Shown: positions 23,234-32,200 of the stretch, piece after piece
How positions within the stretch are numbered: the stretch's first letter is position 1
How the letters are laid out: each line of letters begins with the position of its first letter
From: Eucommia ulmoides
Lineage: Eukaryota > Streptophyta > Magnoliopsida > Garryales > Eucommiaceae
Direction of reading: 5' to 3'
Assembly (NCBI GenBank): GCA_016647705.1
Contig: CM028325.1
Span: 32,592,474-32,656,473 of the forward strand
Length of the DNA stretch: 64,000 bases
Made by a program: the position numbers and the translations under genes
The notes under the pieces: generated by a model
Databases searched by the model: none
What the model was told of the DNA's origin: nothing
The model's input: only the letters and a program-made list of their open reading frames with translations

Positions 23234-25869
23234 TCAGGGGGTGACCTCATCTGGTTGGGTTGTTTCAACATCGGCGCCCACCACGGGCACCCAACTATAG
23301 TGCGGATGGTTGAGTAGAGCGTGTATTACGTCTCTCCGGACACCCCGTACATCCGCCACCGACAGTTTTTTCGCGACGGGCATATTTGCAGCATATTGTT
23401 TCATGATGTACATAACAAAAACGCCACAATCAGTCCTGCAAACCCGGGGGGGGGAGGGGGGGGGAAGGTAAACAGATGAGAATGATATATTTGCAAATAC
23501 ATACGACTTTTTAGTACACATGTTTCGGACGGGTGAACTTACACCCCGCGTTGTTGTGGCGAATCGACACATTGTTCGATACGTGCGTCACCCCAATCTG
23601 GACGTATTTCCATGTTGATATGTCATTCCACAAACCTTTTTTGTTCAGAATTTAGGTTAGTCAAAACAAAACAGAGTGTAGTTAGAGACAATCAAAGTAG
23701 TCACATGTTAAATCACATACCACCGTAAGCGGATCATTATAATAATGATCGGTCGTGTTCTTCCTAGGCCGGATGGAATTTTAGAACGTCCATTTTTTAT
23801 CGTGTATGTCCAGCACCATTACAGTCCAGTGATTGGGTGACGCATGTCGACCATGAGTGTTCATCGGGAACACAACATAACGGGTTTCTTTGCTGAATGC
23901 ACTGGAGATTGTGTAGTACAGTTCTTTCAGCAGCACATTGTTGTCCTCCCTTATAACATTCTATGATTATTTTTTTACGTGTTAGCAAGTTTGGATGAAA
24001 AAGGAAAAAAAGCTAACATGTGCTAAAGTGTCTTACCCAAATGCATGATAGCGCAAACCACGTTTCGTGCAACAGCACGATTGACGTGGATATTCACACG
24101 CGATTGATTGATCTAATTTGGTCTTCCAAACACTCTCCATACGAATCAATCACCTGTGAGTAAAGGGAGGGGGAAAGACAGACACGTTAACGTTAACGCA
24201 AATTTTGTTAACACAGGCACATTTTTTACGAAACAAGTTGATTTAATCAGTTAATCAAGTCAATCACAAACACTATGCAGTCGGTTTCATACGTTATCCG
24301 ACACACGTCACTCCATAATCATGCAAATGATGTCGCCACATGAAACCGTGGCCATGGGTTTCCCACCTCCAAACACGAATGTACTGGGACATTGTCAAAA
24401 ACAACATATCACATGATCATCAAACATTTTATGGAAAAAGGAATTTCAAAAGTAAAAAGGCACTTTGAGTAATTTTTTATTTTTTACCCTAGCCCCTCTT
24501 TGGAAATCACAGACAACTTCTCCCAATCGTTGTCAACAAGCATCGCACCAACGGTCGTCGAATCACGAGCTGGGAGTACTGCATTGTCTTCATACATTGT
24601 TGCCGGGTGGAGCTCATCGACATTAACTATGTCAGCTCTCTCTTTCTGCTTCCATTTCCCTTTTGCTTTGGGGTAGACAAAATCACTGTCTTGTTTCTTC
24701 AGTTGCCTCTCCTTTTTCTTTACTCGACCAACTATGGAGCTAACTTTTTGCGTTGCCCCCTCATGCGACGTAGGTATAGGGACTGGCGACGGCGCATCGG
24801 GGGTGTCGGTTGGCATGACCATAGAGAGCGGTTGAGGTTCTTGAGGTTCGCGGACTGCGAGAGTGGTAGGGGTACCCCTACCCCCGTTTGCATATGGGCG
24901 TTCAATTTCGTCTGGAGGTCCTGTATTTGTTTATTCAGCGCCACACGCATTTTTACGTCTGATTTAGCTATCTCCTTCTTCTCTTGCCTCAGTAGGTTGT
25001 TGATTTCTTGTTCTGCTTTCAAGTCAAGAGCAAGATCATTATATTTCTTCTTCATTTCCCCAGCAGCATCAGCATGTTGCTGATTCAACGTTTCGATTGT
25101 GTTTTTAAGTGTTTCCACCTCCCGGGCGAGCTCGTCACATCTCCGCCTAAGGTCATCTTTTTCTGTATCGACGGCGGGCTCTTTATACTTCTGAGTCACG
25201 TCGTGCACGCTCATTTCCGTCAGGATGTCTCTCTTCTCCCCAATTGATTTCGCTAATCTCGCAGAGAGATTAGAGACAAAACGCTCATAACTTTCTTTTT
25301 CTTGCAACGACGATGCTTTCAGATGATCAATCTCCTTTTTCTGCTCGACGTTGGTAGCGGTTATGATTGCAATCACCCTATGCAACGCTGCAATGGTCTG
25401 CTCTTTTTCTATTTTATTCGCAACGAATTCACCCTGCATGTGTTCGATCTGTCTGCGTATGTCATCAACTGTACCTGCGGACACAGACGGTGGCCCCAAG
25501 GCACCCGCTGAAGGTGTGCAAAATGCACTCTCAGCGGGGGCAGAATCATCACCCAAATCGGTTGCGGCTTGAGTTGGGACGGGAGAAGGATGATATATGA
25601 GGGGTGTGAGATACCGCCCTATGATGTCGTCAACCATTGCATCATAGTCATCATCATCAGCAGCGTCTGTATCTCCGCCCTCATTGCCCGGGCTATCGTT
25701 AATTGAGTCATTATTATCCTCTTTCAAAGCAATCCCCATTTGAAGCTCTGTTAAAGTCTCATCAGCGGGCTGATCTTTCACCTGGCATATGTGCAAGCAT
25801 TAACGTTAACCAGCCACACACACACACACACCCACACCCAAAACAACTAACCGATTGTGTTTACATTAA

Positions 25870-26185
25870 AGTTAAATTGCTTGCGTTAACGTTAAACATA
25901 AGCACAAACACCAACAAATAAGTTCGCTAATGCTAACGCAAATAACAATACAACCACAACATCTGCTTTTTGTTATTGCGTTAACGTTAACGCACTTATT
26001 ATTTGCGTTAACGTTAACGCAAATATTTATATACTTAACATTAACGCATATAAATAATTGCGTTAACGTTAACGCAAATACTAAGTGCGTTAACGTTAAC
26101 ACTAACGCAATAACACTCTAACCATACATAACTTAGTTTGCTTTAATGTTTAACGCAACAACTAATTGCGTTAATCATAACGCAA
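25870..26185. repeat. Dense palindrome cluster in an intron of the Ulp1-type gene
   Basis: Three perfect copies (25978, 26005, 26060) and several variants (25883, 26087, 26167) fall within about 300 bp, some separated by fewer than 15 bases. This is the tightest packing in the window. Confidence 0.9.
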
Positions 26186-27223
26186 AATACCACATACTAT
26201 GTTTTACGTACCTGCATCAACGTTAAAATCACAACATGTTTTTTTTTTTTACCTTATCAGCTGGCAGTAAACCGAGGGGAATGCCTCCCAAGTTGGAAGA
26301 AAACGTGGTGAGGCACCACAGCTCCAAACGCGGCACACTATGCTCCCTACCCTCGGTGTGGTCAACCAACGTTGTGTGCTCGCACAACCAATACTATAAG
26401 TAAAATTTGTAATATGTCAAGCACGGTTCACAAACAACGCTTGTAAATATTTGGAAAACGTTTTCACAATGGGTATGTGTATACCTGGAGAGCAAGCACG
26501 CACCCCGTGACCGACCGGGGTTCCATGTACGATTTCTTGAGGCTGGTTTCGAGATCTGTAAATATTGCAGCTGTCCAGTTGTAATTTGCCATGTCTTCAA
26601 TTGTTTCAACATAGCGAACCAATGATTTCTGGACCTGCTGCCCAGTTGTCGCAAAGAAGCACGTGGTCATCAGGTGTAGAATAACCATGCGGACAACATC
26701 CTGCACTGTTTCATTGTCCGTGGCGTTGACATTCACTTGCACTTGTGATCTCAAATAAGCAACACTAAACCCACGGTCTGCGAATGTCAGTCTGGACATG
26801 AAAGGGGAGTCGGATTTTGTGTAACGACTCAAAACAATGGGTTCTTCGCCCATTGATATCCCGAATATCAGCTGGATGTCAAGCAGGGTTATCCGGATGA
26901 GCCTGCCCCCTATCCTAAACCCCCCCCTAATGCAGGGTTGTAGTATCGGATGATCGTTTCAATGAGATCATCATTTTTGTGGACGTTTTCGAGCGTCACT
27001 CGCTGCTCATATAATGTCTCGAATATTTTTGCGAAGGGGGTCCGGGCCAGCAGTGTCTTATGCTGATCGTTGAGTTTGCACTCTTTCAGCAATTCATAGG
27101 TCTGCTTAAGGTTGGAGCGATAAAGGAACGTCCGCTGGCTCGAGCTTTTCTTTTTCGGTTTCTTTAGGAGTTTTACTGCAAGAACGACGGAGGGAAACAC
27201 AATTAATGCACATTACAAGCCAC

Positions 27224-27815
27224 ACGTTAACGTTAAAGCAGTTATCCATATCCCTCGTTACGTAACAAAAATTGGTAACTATTTTGCGTTAACGTTAACG
27301 CACAAACAATAAATGCGTTAACGTTAACGTGTTTTTTTCAAAAACACAAAATTTCGCACCAAAATGATCCCCACCCTTTTTACAGGCAAAACGTCTATGT
27401 GCGTTAACATTAACGCATTTACATCCATGCGTTAATGTTAACGCAAGACACAGCACATAGTGCTGCACCAGACAGACAAACAAACAAACATAAATCTAAA
27501 CACACAGACTCAAATTAATGTTAACGTTAAAGCAGTCATCCATATCACTCGGTACGTAACAAAAACAGGCAACTACTCTGCTTCAACGTTAACGCACCAC
27601 AATAAATGCGTTAATGTATACGCATTTTTCTCAACAAACCAGAACGTCGTCCCAGATTTGAGAAAAATACCGACGAGTAACGCAAAAGGGGCCCCCCTTT
27701 TTTACAGGCAAATGTCTATTTACGTTAACATTAACGCAATCGAAGTACATAGTGGTGTACCAGACAAACAAACAAACCTAAATCTAAACATACGACTCAC
27801 ATTAATGTTAACGTT
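27224..27815. repeat. About 290-bp tandem repeat with palindromes in intron 1 of the Ulp1-type gene
   Basis: Two copies (27224-27510 and 27519-27815). Each contains AAAGCAGT.ATCCATATC, a GTTACGTAAC or GGTACGTAAC element, TTTTTTACAGGCAAA, a CATAGTG block and CAGACAAACAAACAAACATA. Each holds four or five palindrome copies, which drift at CpG positions. Confidence 0.85.
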
Positions 27816-28484
27816 AACGCAAGCATTCTTTTTAAATTCCTTCTTTTCGGAGGCAAAACAACATGTGGGTCAACATCGCAAAACAACGAAACAAAACACG
27901 ACGTACAATTTCAAAAAAAAAAGTAAACAGGGGAATAGAGCATGTCGGAGTCGGGTAAAATAGACGAACATCATCGTCTCGCTTTGTGATTTTCATTTCT
28001 AAAACGTCGTCGCCTAACAAAATTGTATCGATTTTAGGATTTCACATACCGTCGGGACTGAGGATTGCTCGTTTCTGTGTGGAAGACGAGAGGGCGCGTT
28101 CAAAATTCTCCATTATCTGAAGACGATGGGGCGATTTTGGATTATTAGTTTTAGGATTTTAGGGTTTCGGAGTTTTTAAGCGAAGAGAGGATAGAGAGCC
28201 TGGGAGAGAATAGAGAGCGTTTTGACGGTTTTTTTGTATGCGATCGTGCAGATAGTGGAACGTGTAACAGAACATATCGGAATCAGAACAGACACAGTAA
28301 CACACCGACTGCTAACCGTGCGTTAACGTTAACGCAATCCGCTACTGTTAACACACAAAAAAAAAAAAAAAAAAAAACCATTGCAAAGATATCGACGAGC
28401 TCTTTAATTTGATCACATTTTTATATGAGTTGATTCAGAAATCAGGTATATAGAAGCGGATTACGTATTGGGGGATTTTTTTTT

Positions 28485-28507
28485 AGTGCCCTGTTCATGT
28501 TGTAGTG
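28485..28507. mobile_element. Isolated CACTA-like terminus
   Basis: AGTGCCCTGTTCATGTTGTAGTG, reverse complemented, begins CACTACAACA and contains GGGCACT, like the end at 12484. The following 3 bp are TTT. No matching left end preceded by TTT was found, so only a terminus is claimed. Confidence 0.3.
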
Positions 28508-29273
28508 TTTGTATCCTCAGAATGGCATGTTGCGTAAATAAACTGTAAAAGGAAGGACAAAATAGAAAGATTTTTTCCTAAAGAATTGAGGTGATCTGAA
28601 AACTTAATTCACATTGTACTAGGGTCTAAATTGTGAAGTGTCCTCTAACAGAGGACTAAAAAATAAAATTCCCTTACAAATTCGCCCCTCCCCTAATTTT
28701 AATCCTACATACCCCTTCAATTCCCAACCCTAAATCCAACATTTGCCCCCAAATTTATCGGATGGAAAGAGAGAGATGTGGAGCGACGGGTGGTTAGGGT
28801 TTAGCGACAGTGACAAGCGGCGACAACGAGATCTAGTAGCGTTTGGCGACGGGCGACTGCGACACAACGGCGAGGCGATGTTTGGCGTTCGGCGACTGTG
28901 ACTGCGTTCGCTAACTGAATTCGGCGACTGTGTCCAGCAATTTCTGGCAAGAAACAACGAGGTAACTCTTTGATTTCATGATCATTGATCTTTAATGGTC
29001 ATTTTGGCTCTTCTTCAACCTGTGCCATATTTGGCGCAGGGAGACCAGGTGTGCCATCTTAGCACACCAGATGGCACAGCCGTTACCATTGGAGATGCTC
29101 TAACGATCAAAACAAAACCAACCCGTGTACAAATACATACCCAAAAAAAAAAATATATATATATATATATATATTCAAGATTATACAAAGAAGTTGGTTG
29201 CTTCATTTACTATCTACACTCCCCGTAAGATTTCAACATCCAGTTCTTTTTCTAACATATTGATATCACGCCC
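28508..29273. other. Repeat-derived intergenic DNA right of the MULE
   Basis: Includes a GGCGAC-rich block (about 28770-28940) with frames that are compositional, the right end of the PIF-like element (to 29100) and a poly-A/(AT)n tract at 29143-29174. No gene recognised. The LRK10L gene ends just beyond. Confidence 0.5.
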
Positions 29274-32200
29274 TTAATTATCACCAACAGCCATTGATTC
29301 CAGTAAAAGCGGCGGCAACGAATTACTCTTCAGAAGCGCAACATCGTCATCCAAAATATCTACAACATCGAATTCTTGATCATTCACCTTTTCATTCTGA
29401 ATCCCTCTCAGACCCGCCGCCACCTCTTCCATGGACGGCCTCATATCCTTCTCCGGTTGCAGACACCGGAAAGCCAACTCCGCCACTGCAGTCACTGTCC
29501 GCCGAACCCAATCATCAGTTCCAAACCCGAGTTTTGGATCCACTAACTCGTGAAGCCCGTGATTCTGAATCTTGTTGATCGCCATGTTGGAGAGATTAAT
29601 CTCATGCCGGTGCCGGTTCGTATCGACTGCCGGCAACGAAGATACAAGCTCGATCAAGAAAACACCAAAGCTATAGACGTCACTCTTCTCGGTAAGCTGA
29701 TAGCACCGGTAATACTCTGGATCGACGTATCCCGGCGTCCCCTGCGGTGCCGTCGAGACGTGGGTGACGTCAGTCGGAAACAATCTTGACAGCCCAAAAT
29801 CGGCGACTTTGACGTGAAAATCGTTGTCTAAAAGGATATTGTTGGTTTTCACGTCACGGTGGATGATGTCGGATGCATGGAGGTAAGAGAGTGCGCCGGC
29901 GGTTTCGATGGCAATGTTGAGCCTGACTGGCCAGGAAAGCAAGCCGGAGTTTGAGAGCTTTCCGTGGACGTGGTCGGCAACGGTGCCATTGGGGATGAAT
30001 TCGTAGACTAGGAGAAGCTCATGGCTTCGTTTGGAGGTGCAACCAAACAGGGCGACAAGGTTTCGGTGACGTAAACGGGTTAGAATCTCGATTTCGTTCA
30101 TAAACTGTTCCTTGCGCTTAAAGTTATTCTCGTATAGCCGCTTCACTGCAACTACTCGACCATCATTAAGCTTGCCTGATCAAGAGGACAAGGTCGTGTT
30201 TGTTTTACTTTAGTAAAACGAAATATGAGGGAAAAAAAACTGTTCCTGTGATGTTCCTATATTTTTAGAATAAATTTTTCGGAGCAGAACAAAATTATTC
30301 CTAAACCTCTGTTGCTATTCAAAATTTTCAGAGAACAAAAACAAAAATATGGGAAACGCAATATATACATGTCTGTTTTGTGTTTCCGTTCTAAATCTTT
30401 TTATTGTGTTCCCTATAACACTTGGAACAAAAACAAAATAAAAAATTATGTTCCTATTGTCTCCACAATTTTTTTTCTTCTAAAATATAGGGAAGGAACA
30501 GAAACAATGTGTTTTTGTTCCAGCATTTCAGTTTCAATTCTCAATTTTCAGAGATACAGAAATAAGGAACAAATACCACCTTATATTTTTATCCCAACAT
30601 TTTGGTTTTTATTCTCAGAAAACTGGAAATATAAACAAAAATATGAGAGCAAAAATATATATTTATGTTCTGTTCCAAGAAAGTTAGAACAAATTTCTGG
30701 GAATACTTGCAGAAATCTAAGAACAAGAAGCCTACACAAACGCAACTAATTAAAGTGTTTTGTGTCCTGTTCATAGTTCTAGAGTTTTTGTTTATGCTCC
30801 TATAATACTTGAAACAGAAAAAGAAATCAACAGAAATTTGTTCCAACAATCTAGAAGCAAACCTAAACATAAGTAGTCCTTTTTTAAGTTCCCACATTTT
30901 GGTTTCTTTTCCCAGTATTCTAAGAACAGAAACACTAAAGCCCGGTTTGTTAAAGTGTTTCAGTTCCCATTTTTCAGTTTCTATTCCTATTTTCTCTATG
31001 GAAAAAATTATGATCCCAAATTTTCAAGACAAGTTTTGAGCAAAATATAATTGTTCCCTGATTTCTATTATAGTCCGATGTTTTATAGGGTAATCTGGCA
31101 AAAGAAATCCTAAACAAACGCCACCTAAGATCCGTTTCTGTCCCTAAAAAACATGAAACAAAAATAGAAGTTTGGGAATAATTCTGCTCTGCTCCTTTAA
31201 ATTTGTTCTTTAAAAAAAACAAGAGCACAAAACATAAAAATAGAGTTAAGATCATCTTCTTACCATAGTAAACAGTGCCAAAGCCACCATCTCCAAGCTC
31301 CCTAGAAGAATCGAAATTATCTGTAGCTTCTTCGAGCTCAGCGTAGCTGAAGACGGGAACACCATAGTAAGTACTGTTCCCAAACTCAGATTTGGAGGAA
31401 GCATAAGAAGGGATACTCCTGTTGAAATGGATGAAAGAGGAAGAAGAAGAAGAAGAAAGGCCTTTGCTTGAAGCGGCCGCTGGCGGCGGCGGTGGTGGAG
31501 TTTGAACATCTTTAGTCCCTGTTTGGCCAGCAGACCGCCGTTTTCTGCGTTGTCTGTAAAAGAAGATTAACCATCCTATTCCAACCCCAGCAAACACAGC
31601 TCCTCCCAATCCAAAAGCTGCCCAAAAAACAAACACATTTAAATTAATGATACGGGCAAGAATGATTTGATTTTGTCTGGAAAAACAATGTTGAAAAAAA
31701 CATACCTAGACCAAGTGATATTTGGTTGTTGTTGCCAGAGCCTGCAAAAATTATGAATTAAAAAAATTGTTTTATTAGATCATGATGCTGGTAAAATTTA
31801 CCAGATAAATTCTTGCATTAAAGCCCAATGATGAATGCCAAAATGGACTTAAATGAATATAACCCATATCATATAAGAGCGATGAGTAAGTAATTACTAA
31901 TTCAGGCTGAGAAACTACGACCTATAATAACCAGTCAACCAGGATTAATTTAAATTATTCCCCAAATATTATTCTCCCAAATTCAGGAGATATTATTTTC
32001 CCTAAATCCAAGAAATATCATTCTCTCCAATCTCTCTAAATCGCGAAGATATCATTTTCCCCAAATCGTGAGAAGTCAGTTATTTTCTTACTCTATAAAT
32101 ACAATCATCTACATGTCACATTTGTAGTCAATTCATTCTATGGTTATGATTTTACTCAATGCTTGATTAATTTATTTTCACGTCGGAGGGTATTTAGCTG

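Larger units (their letters stand above)
23234..28113 (-). pseudogene. DUF1985-like / coiled-coil / Ulp1 protease gene of the MULE, damaged
   Basis: Start ATG 28113. Exon 1 is 28050-28113 (MENFERALSSSTQKRAILSP), donor GTATGT. The exon at about 26470-27178 has a basic KKPKKKSSS stretch and DUF1985-like features: RTPFAKIFETLY, ITLLDIQLIFGISMGEEP, RYVETIEDMANYNW, TGCVLALQ. Next comes 26254-26397 (YWLCEHTT...). The exon at 24487-25790 has an acidic part and a coiled coil of about 250 residues. Small exons follow (24041-24140; about 23720-23960 with NHWTVMVLDIHDKKWTF; 23569-23650 ending DSPQQRG). The last exon, to the stop at 23234, has the Ulp1 motif TDCGVFVMYIMKQYA. The catalytic His, Gln and Cys are therefore visible. 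Damage: a frame change at an 8-base G/C run near 26918, another near 24880, and stops near 24085 and at 23781-23783. Some could be assembly errors. Fusion of DUF1985 and Ulp1 regions is known in MULE-carried genes. Confidence 0.68.
18100..28400. mobile_element. Large VANDAL-like Mutator element (MULE) with palindrome-filled non-coding DNA
   Basis: Encodes a MURA-type transposase on the plus strand (19539-21957) and a DUF1985-like/Ulp1 gene on the minus strand (28113 to 23234); the two genes converge. The palindrome GCGTTAACGTTAACGC and variants fill every non-coding interval between 18611 and 28335 and were not seen elsewhere in the window. No long terminal inverted repeats were found, so the ends are set by motif and gene limits only. 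VANDAL MULEs also lack long TIRs and carry several genes. The true ends could lie a few hundred bases either way. Confidence 0.72.
17484..29100. mobile_element. Possible PIF/Harbinger-like element interrupted by the MULE
   Basis: The left end reads GAGCATGGAGATG with TGGTGTACCATTTG and AAATGGCAC soon after. The right end, reverse complemented, reads GAGCATCTCCAATGG followed by CTGTGCCATCTGGTGTG and GATGGCAC. TAA flanks both ends (17481-17483 and 29101-29103). GAGCATCTCCA ends with a TAA duplication fit PIF/Harbinger-like MITEs. The MULE would have inserted within it. The two ends could also come from separate MITE copies of one family. Confidence 0.4.

Noticed and set aside
18611-28335. The palindrome as telomeric or satellite DNA
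   Set aside because: Copies are dispersed among exons and introns of one element rather than in a long uniform array.
12484-28507. One giant CACTA element from 12484 to 28507
   Set aside because: The 3-bp flanks differ (CAT versus TTT), and 16709 gives a better end with a matching CAT.
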